Assembly: GCF_002998435.1 (NCBI RefSeq)
Contig: NZ_CP027231.1
Span: 2,273,001 to 2,337,000, forward strand
Direction: 5' to 3'
From: Bacteroides zoogleoformans
GTDB taxonomy: Bacteria; Bacteroidota; Bacteroidia; Bacteroidales; Bacteroidaceae
DNA length: 64,000 bases
Position 1 is the first letter of the stretch, and the number at the start of each line of letters is the position of its first letter. Under the pieces are notes generated by a model that was not told the origin of the DNA, ran no database searches, and saw only the letters and a program-made list of their open reading frames with translations. Positions 1-9,481 of the stretch are shown in pieces. The position numbers were made by a program, and so were the translations under genes.

Positions 1-1914
1 CGGTTTCAGGTTAGGGTTCAAGGCCGATTCGCTCATTGGAATGGGATAGAGGTAATAGTGCGGTTGCCATCCTTTAAGCCCTTCCATGGTGAAGATATAC
101 AGGTAGCCTTCTTTCAGTGTGCCGGAGGTGTCGATTGTTCCGTCTTCATTGTATCGTGCCACTTTCATGTTGCTTGGGTTTCCGTAGTCGGCTTTTACAA
201 TGTAGGCTCCCATCGGCATTTTGGAAAGTTGGTTTTCGGCTTTTTTCCATCGTCTGATGTCGTTGAAAGCGAATCCTTCGCACGAGAGTTCCATGATTCT
301 TTCGCGGCGAATTTCCCACAATACAGGATTTACGTCCGGTTCGCGATATTTGTCCCAATCTTCCGTAATGGCATTTACTTTCATTGGTGTCACTCCTCCG
401 CGTGCGCGCAGTTTATTGATGGTAGCATCTGCTATGCTTTGAGTAAATTCGCCCAGCTCACAGGCAGCTTCGGCATAGTTCACCATCACTTCTCCCACTC
501 TGAAGAGCGGTGCTGCCGAGTTGTTGGAAGAGTCGTTGCTGGGACATATCACCCACGTATTGTAGAATTTCCACGGAATATAACCCATATAGGCTTTCTG
601 CCAGTTCCACACTCCGTTGGTCGACTGCCAGAGGTTGGGCATACGAGTCGTGTAGTAATTCTTGAAATTGGAAGCGGGTAATGTCTTATAGCCAGCCCAT
701 CCCGAGCCGGAATTGGTATTGATGAGCTCGATATACTCATCGGCATAGGCTTTCGGATGTGTTGGTTCGTAACGTTTAAAGGCGGTGATGTTACCGGAGC
801 GTGCATTGTCCGTCATATATGGAGGGATGATGGTCAAGTAGAGCCTACGGTCGCGGTTTCTGAAATTGGCATACTCTTTTCTGGAACCGTCTGTCTCTTT
901 GTATCCTTCGTATACGGCACTGGTACTGATGGGTTTTCCATCGCTGCAAAGGAATCTGTCTACGAAGTCTTTGGTGGCTTCTGTCCGAGCCTCGCCGGTA
1001 CGCAGGCTTCTTACTCTGGAATGTCCTTCATTCTTTACGTTGCGATACTCTTTATAAAGGAGAATTTCCTTTATTTTGGTAATATTGCCGGTATTAGAGT
1101 TGAATAAAGCGTCATATTGCGGATATACATCAGGTATACTGGTCAACACTTTTCGGGACGCTTCGATCGATGCTTTCAGAAACTTCTCGCCGTCCGACAG
1201 ATGATGGTATTTTCTCCATGTGCCTTCAAAAAGACCGAAGCGTGAAATCAGGGCGTTTACCACATTTCTGTTGATCGTATTATTGCCGTCGCCTCCTTTA
1301 CGAATATGTCTCTCGGCATATTGAAGGTTTTCCAATATATGGTCGGCCACTTCTGTTCTCGGTGTTCGGGACATGGTTAGCTCCGAAGAGTTGGTATTTA
1401 ATACATGCTCAATCCAAGGTACGTCTCCATAGCGTGCAATCAATTCCATATATCGATATGCGCGGAAGAAGTAGCCTACTGACCGCCAATGTTCTTTATC
1501 GGCCTCATCCATTCGTGAAGACTCGATGTTGTCAAGCATAAGGTTTGCTTGACGGATAAATGTAAAGTCCCAATCATGGTGATAGATCACTCTGTCTTGA
1601 TTCTTTTTATCTTCATAGTTCTCTGGATTGGCCGGGACGGTTATATCTCCGGTAGCCCATTTAGAGAGGCTCCCGGCCGCAGAGTTGCTTTTCGTAATGA
1701 AATATCCTGCATTGATTTCATCGCTGAAATTTGTATCGGAGTATCCCTCGAATATTTCATATAAACTCCATGCATAGGTCTTGAAGCTGGCGCTTGTGGT
1801 AAATGCGGTGGCCTCGGTTTGTTGATCCTTGGGATATACTTCGAGAAAACTATCGTTACACCCGCAACACAAAGCTGTCATTGCTGTGGCTAATAGAATA
1901 TCTATTTTTTTCAT
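1..1914 (-). CDS. SusD/RagB-like outer-membrane glycan-binding lipoprotein (3' end cut by window)
   Basis: This is a surface lipoprotein that captures oligosaccharides and lids the SusC channel encoded just upstream. The ATG at 1914 gives MKKIDILLATAMTALCCGC, a lipoprotein signal with the lipidated Cys at residue 19. The 638 codons in the window show typical SusD features: an early helical region (SYAFRAYRYMEL-like at GYFFRAYRYMEL), a C-terminal LFRVGEVMVNYAEAACELG helix, the RRERIMELSCEGFAFNDIRRW signature, and an ending of ESALNPNLKP. Family members usually stop a few residues after this motif, so only a short tail should be missing. It follows susC by 22 bp and should share its transcript, controlled by the sigma/anti-sigma pair at 8708-9332. 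The glycan ligand cannot be told from the sequence. Confidence 0.9.
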   Translation of the reverse strand, partial: MKKIDILLATAMTALCCGCNDSFLEVYPKDQQTEATAFTTSASFKTYAWSLYEIFEGYSDTNFSDEINAGYFITKSNSAAGSLSKWATGDITVPANPENYEDKKNQDRVIYHHDWDFTFIRQANLMLDNIESSRMDEADKEHWRSVGYFFRAYRYMELIARYGDVPWIEHVLNTNSSELTMSRTPRTEVADHILENLQYAERHIRKGGDGNNTINRNVVNALISRFGLFEGTWRKYHHLSDGEKFLKASIEASRKVLTSIPDVYPQYDALFNSNTGNITKIKEILLYKEYRNVKNEGHSRVRSLRTGEARTEATKDFVDRFLCSDGKPISTSAVYEGYKETDGSRKEYANFRNRDRRLYLTIIPPYMTDNARSGNITAFKRYEPTHPKAYADEYIELINTNSGSGWAGYKTLPASNFKNYYTTRMPNLWQSTNGVWNWQKAYMGYIPWKFYNTWVICPSNDSSNNSAAPLFRVGEVMVNYAEAACELGEFTQSIADATINKLRARGGVTPMKVNAITEDWDKYREPDVNPVLWEIRRERIMELSCEGFAFNDIRRWKKAENQLSKMPMGAYIVKADYGNPSNMKVARYNEDGTIDTSGTLKEGYLYIFTMEGLKGWQPHYYLYPIPMSESALNPNLKP

Positions 1915-1936
1915 GTCTGTTACTTTTATATGATTG

Positions 1937-4900
1937 TTAGAATGTCAGTTTTATTCCTGCTGAACATTTCCTTAAGTAAGGATAAGTCCATCCGCGGGCA
2001 CTTTCTCTATCAAGTTCTGCTTCGGGATCCAGTCCGTCGGGAAGATGGTCGAATGTGGCAATATTCTCTCCGCTCACGAAGACAGAAGCTTGAGCTATTT
2101 GAGTCGGTTTCAACCACTTTTTCGGTAGTTTGTAGGAGATGGTAACGTTGCGTATGGACAAATATGCACCGTTTTGCAGATATTTGGTTTGGGGCAATCT
2201 GTTGGCACTCGTATTCTTTTTGGCTTTGTCGTAGATGCGCGGAAAGTAAGCGTTGGCATTTTCTTTTGTCCAATAGTTCAATTGACTGCTCATCAGGGTG
2301 GAATATTCATCGAACCATGGCCAGAACAGTTCATTCGAAATCCATAAATCCCGTTTTCCTACACCTTGCAGAAGGAAAGAGAAAGAAAGATTTTTATAAG
2401 AGATTCTTCCGGTAATGCCATATTGGTAGCGCGGAGTGGAATTGCCGATGATGCTGCGGTCGCCCGGATTTGACAATGTGTTTTGTCCCTTATCTATGAT
2501 TCCACTCTTATCATGGTCTACATAAAGCACATCGCCCGGATTGGGCCTTGAGTAGCCGTCCACATAAGGAATGCCTTTTTTGAGGCTACCGTCGGGGTTA
2601 AAGTCGTCTTCCGTGTAGTAACGGTCTGTTGTATACCCCCAGATTTCATTGATGTACTGTCCGTTGTAGTGTTGCGAAAGTAAGCCGGAAACATTGTCGA
2701 ACTTGGTGATCTTGGTTCTGCTGTCATATAGAGTTGCACCGATGGTATAATCCATGTCCTTGTTGACGTTTCCATTGTAGTTAACGGCGAGTTCCCAACC
2801 TTTAGTACGCAGATTGGCAGTGTTCTCCAGTGGTGCAGTGGTGCCGAGCACCGATGGCTTTTTGCTGCCCTCGGCAAGCATGCCGTTTGTATCCCGTATG
2901 TACCAGTCGAAAGTCATATTCAGGCGATTTTGCAGGAAAGAAGCGTCCAAGCCCAAATCAAGCGTCTTTACTTTCTCCCACGTAAAAGAACTGCTTACCA
3001 AATCGGGCGTATTCAGCGTATAAACATATCCCCCATTCAGATACCATGATGATTTACGTATACTCATGCCCGGCAACCATTTGTAAGGTTGTATATTTTG
3101 ATTGCCGATGGTTCCGTACGAGCATCTGAGCTTAAGATTGCTTAAAATTCTTTCTGTCCCTTTCATGAATGGCTCTTGGCTGATGCGCCATGCAGCCGAG
3201 ATAGATGGGAAAAGACCGAACCGCGATTGGGTGGGGAACTTGGAAGAACCATCATAACGGCCGTTCACTTCGAGCAGATACTTGTCGGCATGGCTGTAAT
3301 TGATCCGGAAGAATCCGCTACGCAAAGTGTATGATGAAAAATTATCATCCGAATAGACTTCGCCCACACCACCTGATATGCTTGGCATGTCTTGGTTGAT
3401 CATATTGGCTTTTCGGCTGAGAAGCTGTTCCCATTTGTACGATTCTTGAGAGAAGCCTGCCATTGCTTTGAAGAAATGTTGCTCACCCAATGCAAGCGAG
3501 TATGTGCTGTAAAGATTGAAAGAATAGTAGTTCGTCTTTTCTTCCGTCACGTTGTAGAACGATGTAGTTTCTGTGGCCGATTGTTCCAACACATCGTCCT
3601 GACAACGGAGATAAGTGTAGATGGGATTGAACGATTTCTTGTTGTAGAATTTCTTGTCGAGTGTGTATTCGGCTACCGTATTCCAGTCTTTTATGGGAGT
3701 TAGGGTGAATCTGCCGGTCAGGCGCAGGTTGTCTTGTTGCACATTGGTGGCATATGCGTTTTTGATGAAGTTTGCCGGGGTATTGTAGTCGTAGACCATA
3801 TCGTCTACTTTTCCACTGCCGATGGAGTAGTAGCTCGGAAAGGCAATGGCTGCGCCCCAAATACCAAAGTTGGCATTGGTTTCTGGCAGTTTCTTGGTAG
3901 AGTTGCTGTATTTGAAGTCGAGTTCGGGCTTTATCCACGATTTGGCATCGGAGCGGATATAGCCGGTTACGTTGTAGCGCTTGTAGGAATCTTTAGAACT
4001 TATTAAGATACCGTCTTCATCGACATAGCCCAGAGACATACGGTATGACATGTTTTTGTTGCCCCCATCAGCCACCACATCATAGATTTGTTGGAAACCG
4101 GCAGAAGACATCATGTTCTCAATCATGTCTGTTTCGGCCATGGAGTATTTGATGCCTGCGTCACCGTCGGCTTCTGTTCCCATGACATATCCGTCGGGAT
4201 AGGATGAAGGTGAGCGACGATAGTCTTTGATCAGGTTGATCCACTTGTCAAGATTCTGTGGACCACTGAAGTCGCCCGTATTCTTATACATCTCCACAGT
4301 CTGTAACGGAGTGGCTTTCTTGGGCAGGTTCATGGGAGTGGACATTGCCCAGTTGGCATTGAAGTTGAGGCGGAAAGAGTTGTCTTTGCTTCCTTTCTTA
4401 GTCGTTATCAGAATGACACCGAAAGCGGCCCGGGCACCGTAGATGGCTGATGAAGCTGCATCTTTCAGCACAGTGACCGATTCGATATCGTTGGGATTGA
4501 GCATATCGATATCCATCTCTACATTGTCGACCAGCACAAGGGGGGAACCGCCTCCTTCGTTTATGGTGCCGATAGCTCCGCGTACCGACCATTTGTTGGA
4601 GGAACCCGGCTCGCCGTTTCCATTGGAGATTTGTAATCCGGGTATGGCTCCTCTCAGTGCTGTACCGGTAGATGTTACGGGGCGATTGCCCAAGACCTTA
4701 TCCATATTGACGGTTGTAGTGGCTCCGGTCAGGTTTTGTTTCTTTTGCGTTCCGTAGCCCACTATCACCACTTCATCCAACAGTTCAGTGTCTTCTTTCA
4801 AAATGATCTCCAATACGGATTTATCTTTTACCGATACTTTCTGAGGCTGATATCCTATATAGGAAAAGGTCAGTACACTGCCGGGTGAAACGTCTAACGA

Positions 4901-5359
4901 GAAGTGTCCGTCAATATCCGTCGTGGTGCCGTTGCTGCTACCTTCGGCCAAGATGCTGGCACCGATGATGGCTTCTCCGGCTGTATCTCGCACAAATCCG
5001 GTTATTGTCTTCTGGCGGTTCTTCTCTCCATTTTCTTGGTGTACCTTGTCTGTAATCACAATAGAGGTTCGGGATACTATTTTATAAGTCAGGTTTCGTC
5101 CTGTGAGAGCTTGCTCCAAGATAGAGGATACCGGAACATTTTCCATCTGCAAAGAGATGTCTTTCCGGTTGTCTATTACGGCTTCCCGATAGGAGAAGCG
5201 ATAGGAGGTTTGTACTTCGATAGATTGAAAGACTTCTTGCAAAGAAGCGTTTTTCAGATGGACGTTGATTCTCGGCTCTTCTTGAGCGCAGGCGAAAAAG
5301 CTTGTCCATAACATGAATAGTGTAAATAAACAGAGCTGTTTTACTTGATTTTTTTTCAT
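1937..5359 (-). CDS. SusC/RagA-type TonB-dependent transporter with N-terminal STN signalling domain
   Basis: This outer-membrane beta-barrel imports oligosaccharides using TonB energy and works with the SusD at 1-1914. The 1140-residue protein starts at the ATG at 5359; an in-frame GTG lies 9 bp upstream. Domains in order are a signal peptide ending near FFACAQ, an STN domain (about 30-102) for trans-envelope signalling to a FecR, a carboxypeptidase-D-like plug extension (about 117-190, with EAIIGASI and FSYIGY), a TonB plug beginning at DEVVIVGYGTQKKQ, then the barrel ending in Phe (AGIKLTF). The STN domain and the upstream ECF sigma/FecR genes indicate substrate-induced transcription through that pair. 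A 317-bp gap separates it from the GH2 gene, so it may also have its own promoter. Confidence 0.93.
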   Translation of the reverse strand: MKKNQVKQLCLFTLFMLWTSFFACAQEEPRINVHLKNASLQEVFQSIEVQTSYRFSYREAVIDNRKDISLQMENVPVSSILEQALTGRNLTYKIVSRTSIVITDKVHQENGEKNRQKTITGFVRDTAGEAIIGASILAEGSSNGTTTDIDGHFSLDVSPGSVLTFSYIGYQPQKVSVKDKSVLEIILKEDTELLDEVVIVGYGTQKKQNLTGATTTVNMDKVLGNRPVTSTGTALRGAIPGLQISNGNGEPGSSNKWSVRGAIGTINEGGGSPLVLVDNVEMDIDMLNPNDIESVTVLKDAASSAIYGARAAFGVILITTKKGSKDNSFRLNFNANWAMSTPMNLPKKATPLQTVEMYKNTGDFSGPQNLDKWINLIKDYRRSPSSYPDGYVMGTEADGDAGIKYSMAETDMIENMMSSAGFQQIYDVVADGGNKNMSYRMSLGYVDEDGILISSKDSYKRYNVTGYIRSDAKSWIKPELDFKYSNSTKKLPETNANFGIWGAAIAFPSYYSIGSGKVDDMVYDYNTPANFIKNAYATNVQQDNLRLTGRFTLTPIKDWNTVAEYTLDKKFYNKKSFNPIYTYLRCQDDVLEQSATETTSFYNVTEEKTNYYSFNLYSTYSLALGEQHFFKAMAGFSQESYKWEQLLSRKANMINQDMPSISGGVGEVYSDDNFSSYTLRSGFFRINYSHADKYLLEVNGRYDGSSKFPTQSRFGLFPSISAAWRISQEPFMKGTERILSNLKLRCSYGTIGNQNIQPYKWLPGMSIRKSSWYLNGGYVYTLNTPDLVSSSFTWEKVKTLDLGLDASFLQNRLNMTFDWYIRDTNGMLAEGSKKPSVLGTTAPLENTANLRTKGWELAVNYNGNVNKDMDYTIGATLYDSRTKITKFDNVSGLLSQHYNGQYINEIWGYTTDRYYTEDDFNPDGSLKKGIPYVDGYSRPNPGDVLYVDHDKSGIIDKGQNTLSNPGDRSIIGNSTPRYQYGITGRISYKNLSFSFLLQGVGKRDLWISNELFWPWFDEYSTLMSSQLNYWTKENANAYFPRIYDKAKKNTSANRLPQTKYLQNGAYLSIRNVTISYKLPKKWLKPTQIAQASVFVSGENIATFDHLPDGLDPEAELDRESARGWTYPYLRKCSAGIKLTF

Positions 5360-5368
5360 ACTTGTCAC

Positions 5369-5685
5369 GTATTAGCATGGTTAGTTAGATAATAAGTCGT
5401 TTTTTGATAGTAATACAAAGTCGATACTTAAAAGTACCGAGGAATGTAATATGTTTTATAACACACTGCATTCCCCGGTCTGTTTCTGTTGCATGACATT
5501 TCTCTATTAGCCTGAACGGAGTTCGATATAATAAGGGTAAAATGACATGTATATGTCATTACTCATGATATATATTAGGATGTACTTAATGAGCTCTCTC
5601 TATTCTCTTTAGTTTTTATATAAGATAGAGCTGGGTTTTATATACTGCTTCAGTGTTTCTCTGTCTTATTATATAGAGTTTCTGT
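5369..5685. other. Intergenic gap upstream of susC
   Basis: These 317 bp lie between the GH2 stop and the susC start, both on the minus strand. An AT-rich palindrome sits at 5541-5560 (arms AATGACAT and ATGTCATT around 4 bp), and a weaker stem pairs 5592-5601 with 5623-5632. I found no exact TAnnTTTG housekeeping promoter on the minus strand close to susC, which would fit ECF-dependent transcription. No coding region is supported here. Confidence 0.5.
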
Positions 5686-7725
5686 TTATTGCTCCAACAC
5701 CCAAATACATTCATCCTCTTGCATTTTGCCATTAATGGAGGTTTGTGCCTTGATTCGATTGATTCCGGGTATAAGCGAAATATTGAATGAAGCCGTCTTC
5801 CATTCGTCAGTCCCAACTGTTTGGGGCTTTTCGTTATTTACATAAAGTGTGACTTCATTTCCATTAGAGAAGATCCATATCTCCGTTTCTTTTTTTGTGC
5901 GGAGGTTGTTCCTTTTACCGCAGATATAAAGCATCGGCTCCGGATTCCAATTGGCTTTATAGAAAAAGAAAGCATCTTTCTTGGTGCGTCGGTCGTACGT
6001 CACCAGTCCCTTGTCGTTGATGCCCGGACGGTCTCCTTCCATGCGGTGCGCCGCCCCGAAGTCGAACATGTTCCACACGAAACTTCCCCAGACGTAGGGA
6101 CGTTTGGAAATAATCCGCCAATTCTGTATATGATAGTACGTCTGCCAATTTTCCGGATGCCACCAACTTTTGGGCGTGCTTTGCCGGAGGCTGTCCTGCT
6201 GATGGTATAGACTGGCGCCGGCGCCGTATTCGCTGATGGCAATTTTTAGTTGCGGATTCTCCCGGTGTGTTTTATCCAACCATGTGGCCAATGAGGCGGG
6301 AGTTGCTCCATACCATCCGTCGTAGCGGTTCCATGCTATTACATCGGTAATGAAATTCATATCGCCTTCCTGATTACTGGCCGCTGTGGTGGGACGTGTC
6401 GGGTCTTCCCGGTGTGCCAATTCGTGCAGCTCTTTGATGTATTCGACCGGATTATCTCCTTCTTCTTTCAGTTCGTTGAACAATCCCCAGAAGCATATAC
6501 TGGGGTGATTGTAGTGCTGGCGAATCAGTTCCTTGAGCTGTTCCTTGCCGTTGGAACGGAATGAGGGCATGTCTACGAATCCTTTGTCGGCGTATCCGCC
6601 GGGACCTACAAAGGGAATTTCCGCCCAAGCGATGATGCCATGGCGGTCTAACAAGCTGTATAGGTAGGTGGAATGCGGATAATGCGCCAGACGAACGGCG
6701 TTCACTCCCATTTCGCGCATCAGACTGACATCCTCTTCGTGATGGTAAGGGTGGAGGGCATTTCCCCTTTCGGCTCTGTCCTGATGCTTGCAAACACCGT
6801 GCAGGTTCAGATGTTTTCCATTCAGGAAAAAGCCTTTGTCGGCATCGACGCTGTAATATCTCAGTCCCAGAGGTTGTGTCACGCAGTCTGTCTGTTGTTT
6901 CTTTTCCCATACGGAGGCAGTGACTTGATACATGAAAGGGTCTTGCGTGCCGTTCCAAAGGTGCGGATTGTCTATTTTGAAAGTGAAAGATACCGGTTGA
7001 TTATGCTGTTGGGCCTGCACGGTCACTTTCCTTTCGTATTCATCAATAACCTTTCCGTTTTCTTTTATCTGTAATCTTATGACTCGTTCCTGTGGGATGG
7101 TATATACGTTGGACAACATTACGGTGGCTTGTACCTTGGCTTGTTTTTCGTTTACGTCCTGCTGTGTCAGGTAAAGTCCCGGCGAGGCATAATCCAAAGG
7201 AGAAATACATACGTTGTCCGTTATTATGAACTCTACGTCTCGGTAAATGCCTCCATAGAAGTTGAAGTCACCTACCAGAGGCATTACGTCGAGTTGCTCT
7301 GCGTTGTTCACTCTTACCAACAAGGAGTTCTCCTCTCCGTAGCGGACGTGGTTTGTCAGTTCGAAGATAAACGCTCCGTAACCTCCTCTGTGTTCGCCCC
7401 GGTGTTTGCCGTTGACGAAGAGGTTGGCTATGCTGTTGGCCCCTTCAAACCGGATGAACAGGCGTTTCTGTTTCCATGCTTCGGGGATGAATATCTTTTT
7501 GGTGTAGTTGCCTATGCCGCGTTTATAGTCTATCTTTCCTGACAGTGCGTCTTGCGCATTCCAAGTATGCGGAAGATCCACTCTTTGTTCCGTATTCCGA
7601 TGCACTTGGTGTGAGAAGCGGAACTGCCAGTCGGGATTGAGCGAATAGGTTTGTCGCTGGCCGAGTGCAGGTTCTGTAAACGCAAATAAGATAATGGCTG
7701 TGAGACTTGAAATAAATGCTTTCAT
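5686..7725 (-). CDS. Secreted GH2-family glycosidase (beta-galactosidase/beta-glucuronidase type)
   Basis: This is a retaining exo-beta-glycosidase that probably trims terminal beta-linked sugars in the periplasm or at the cell surface. The 679-residue protein has a signal peptide (MKAFISSLTAIILFAF...ALG), a jelly-roll sugar-binding domain (about 25-165), an immunoglobulin-like domain (about 170-285) and a TIM barrel (about 290-590). The likely acid/base is Glu418 in GLFNEL and the nucleophile Glu499 in ISEYGAG, matching GH2. A C-terminal beta domain follows. Its ATG overlaps the fecR stop by 4 bp (ATGA), so translation is probably coupled to the anti-sigma factor. Sugar specificity (galactose, glucuronate or other) cannot be decided by eye. 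Confidence 0.9.
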   Translation of the reverse strand: MKAFISSLTAIILFAFTEPALGQRQTYSLNPDWQFRFSHQVHRNTEQRVDLPHTWNAQDALSGKIDYKRGIGNYTKKIFIPEAWKQKRLFIRFEGANSIANLFVNGKHRGEHRGGYGAFIFELTNHVRYGEENSLLVRVNNAEQLDVMPLVGDFNFYGGIYRDVEFIITDNVCISPLDYASPGLYLTQQDVNEKQAKVQATVMLSNVYTIPQERVIRLQIKENGKVIDEYERKVTVQAQQHNQPVSFTFKIDNPHLWNGTQDPFMYQVTASVWEKKQQTDCVTQPLGLRYYSVDADKGFFLNGKHLNLHGVCKHQDRAERGNALHPYHHEEDVSLMREMGVNAVRLAHYPHSTYLYSLLDRHGIIAWAEIPFVGPGGYADKGFVDMPSFRSNGKEQLKELIRQHYNHPSICFWGLFNELKEEGDNPVEYIKELHELAHREDPTRPTTAASNQEGDMNFITDVIAWNRYDGWYGATPASLATWLDKTHRENPQLKIAISEYGAGASLYHQQDSLRQSTPKSWWHPENWQTYYHIQNWRIISKRPYVWGSFVWNMFDFGAAHRMEGDRPGINDKGLVTYDRRTKKDAFFFYKANWNPEPMLYICGKRNNLRTKKETEIWIFSNGNEVTLYVNNEKPQTVGTDEWKTASFNISLIPGINRIKAQTSINGKMQEDECIWVLEQ

Positions 7726-8708
7726 GGTTGGTGTTTTTTATTTGTCAATAGTATTTTCTTTGGGGTATATTGAATAATGAGGTGATAGGTGGTAGCGACA
7801 ATATCTAAGGCTTCGTGCAGGTTGGAGGCTGTGATGGTTCCTGTAAACAAATCTTCCGAGCGTGCCGGTTCGGCAATCTCGATGGTCACGGCATAGTTCT
7901 TTTCCAATACTTTTACCACATGCTCCAGTCTGGAGTTGCGGAATACGAATTGACGTTTCTTCCAGTCCGGAGTTTCTTTCCGAGGCTCCGTCTCAAGGCT
8001 AAAATTGCCGGTCTGATAGTTCAAGGTGACTTTGTTGCCCGGCTTCATAGCCAATGACTGCCGGGAAAGAACAGAGGTCAGGCGGACATTGCCTTCATCG
8101 AGAGTGACCACGGCATGTTGTTCGTCCTTACGGGCTTTGAGGTTGAACTTGGTTCCCACTACTTCCACTTCCAAATGGCAGGTGTGGATGCTGAACGGCA
8201 TGTGCGGATTTTTCTTTACTTCAAAATAGCCTTCTCCTTCGAAGCGGATATGTCGTTGCCCGGAGCTGAAAGCGACCGCCGGATAATGGATGGACGACTT
8301 TTCGTTGAGTGAAACGTTTGTCCCGTCGGGCAAGGTCACATGCGCCCTTTCATTACTGCCGGTGCTTACGATTATCTCTTTCGAGTTTAGCCGGCTGTTC
8401 TGTCTGTATAATGTAATGGTGGATATGAGCAATACGGGAATTAATATGGCGGCGGCTACTTTCATGGCAATGCCCAAACGGCGCAAAGGTTTCGTTTCCC
8501 GTTCCGTTCTGTGGTCGATGGCCTTCTTCATCCGTGCTATTTCAGTCTCGCTTACGGCAGTCTCGTTTTCCGTATCTTCGTTCATCCAGATGTCGAGCAA
8601 GCGGGCTTCCGTCTTTTGCCTCTCTTCCGAATTTACTTGCTGGCGAAGAAGCTCAAGCTCTTTTCGGCTCAGTCGGTCTTGCCTGTATTTCTTTTCTAAG
8701 TTTTCCAT
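7722..8708 (-). CDS. FecR-family anti-sigma factor
   Basis: This inner-membrane anti-sigma factor holds the ECF sigma encoded just upstream and releases it when the SusC STN domain signals. With the ATG at 8708 the protein is 328 residues; a longer frame from a TTG at 8732 is less likely. It has a cytoplasmic N-terminal segment (about 1-78), one membrane helix (about 80-102, KVAAAILIPVLLISTITLY), a periplasmic FecR domain (with LPDGTNVSLNEKSSIHYP, GEGYFEVKKNPHMPF and VVGTKFNLKA) and a C-terminal DUF4974 domain that would contact the STN domain. It lies 57 bp downstream of the sigma gene and overlaps the GH2 gene by 4 bp. Confidence 0.92.
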   Translation of the reverse strand: MENLEKKYRQDRLSRKELELLRQQVNSEERQKTEARLLDIWMNEDTENETAVSETEIARMKKAIDHRTERETKPLRRLGIAMKVAAAILIPVLLISTITLYRQNSRLNSKEIIVSTGSNERAHVTLPDGTNVSLNEKSSIHYPAVAFSSGQRHIRFEGEGYFEVKKNPHMPFSIHTCHLEVEVVGTKFNLKARKDEQHAVVTLDEGNVRLTSVLSRQSLAMKPGNKVTLNYQTGNFSLETEPRKETPDWKKRQFVFRNSRLEHVVKVLEKNYAVTIEIAEPARSEDLFTGTITASNLHEALDIVATTYHLIIQYTPKKILLTNKKHQP

Positions 8709-8765
8709 TCTTTTCTTTTTTGGATAGTACAATATAATAGATGTAAAGTACCGTTCGGCACGGAT

Positions 8766-9332
8766 TTAATTAACGAATAATAACGGGAGTGCCAAGCTGA
8801 TGAATTCGGTGATGAGTTCTCGCAGTTTTTTCAGTCCGATGGATAGTTGGTTCTTTACGGTTTGTTCGCTTAAACCGGTTTGAGTGGCTATTTCCTTGTT
8901 GGAAAGGTTTTGGAAGCGAGATAGCCGGATGACTTTTTGTTGGGAGGGCGACAGTTTCCCGATGGCTTTTTCTACGTTGTCCAAAAACTCTTGGTATTCG
9001 ATATGGAGATGCGTGTCTTCGTCCTTTAAGGCATCTTGAAAACAGACATAGTCTTCGTATGCTGGTGAGTTGATACGCCTTTTATAAGCATTTATCAGGT
9101 CGTTTTTGGCTATGGCGAACAGCAGGGGGCGGATTGAAGGGCAGTCTTGCAGCTTATTCCTATTTTCCCACAACTTGACGAATGTCTCTTGTACGATGTC
9201 GCAGGATTCCTCGGCCGACTTTGTGAATTGCAGGCAATAAGCGTATAAACGCTTGGCATACATTCGGTATAGGGTATTGAATGCCGAATAAGAGCCGTTT
9301 CTAAGTCGGGTGATTAATAGAGCTTCCTCCAT
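8766..9332 (-). CDS. ECF-type RNA polymerase sigma-70 factor
   Basis: This alternative sigma factor should direct transcription of the adjacent susC/susD genes once FecR releases it. The 188-residue protein has region 2 (about 18-60, AFNTLYRMYAKRLYAYCLQF then DIVQETFVKLWE) and region 4 (about 125-175, LSPSQQKVIRLSRFQNLSNK then IATQTGLSEQTVKNQL). There is no region 3, as expected for Bacteroidetes ECF factors paired with FecR. It is the first gene of the minus-strand locus. A near-consensus -7 sequence (TATCTTTA on the minus strand, 9364-9371) lies about 30 bp upstream but is not certain. Confidence 0.93.
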   Translation of the reverse strand: MEEALLITRLRNGSYSAFNTLYRMYAKRLYAYCLQFTKSAEESCDIVQETFVKLWENRNKLQDCPSIRPLLFAIAKNDLINAYKRRINSPAYEDYVCFQDALKDEDTHLHIEYQEFLDNVEKAIGKLSPSQQKVIRLSRFQNLSNKEIATQTGLSEQTVKNQLSIGLKKLRELITEFISLALPLLFVN

Positions 9333-9385
9333 AGTATTAAATTGATTATGCGCCTAAACGGCCTAAAGATAATGGAACATATCGA

Positions 9386-9443
9386 GAAAGAAAGCCTGCC
9401 GACTGTTAAAAGAGATTTTGCTCCTTTGTAGTGGGCAGGCTTT
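9386..9443 (-). terminator. Intrinsic terminator after the GH63-like gene
   Basis: A perfect 10-bp stem pairs 9391-9400 (AAAGCCTGCC) with 9434-9443 (GGCAGGCTTT) around a 33-nt loop. On the minus strand it lies about 40 nt past the GH63-like stop and is followed by a T-rich run (TTTCTTTCT). It separates that gene from the sigma-factor locus. Confidence 0.65.
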
Positions 9444-9481
9444 ATCTGATTGCAAGGTTTCGCGTTTCTTGTGGCTATGGT

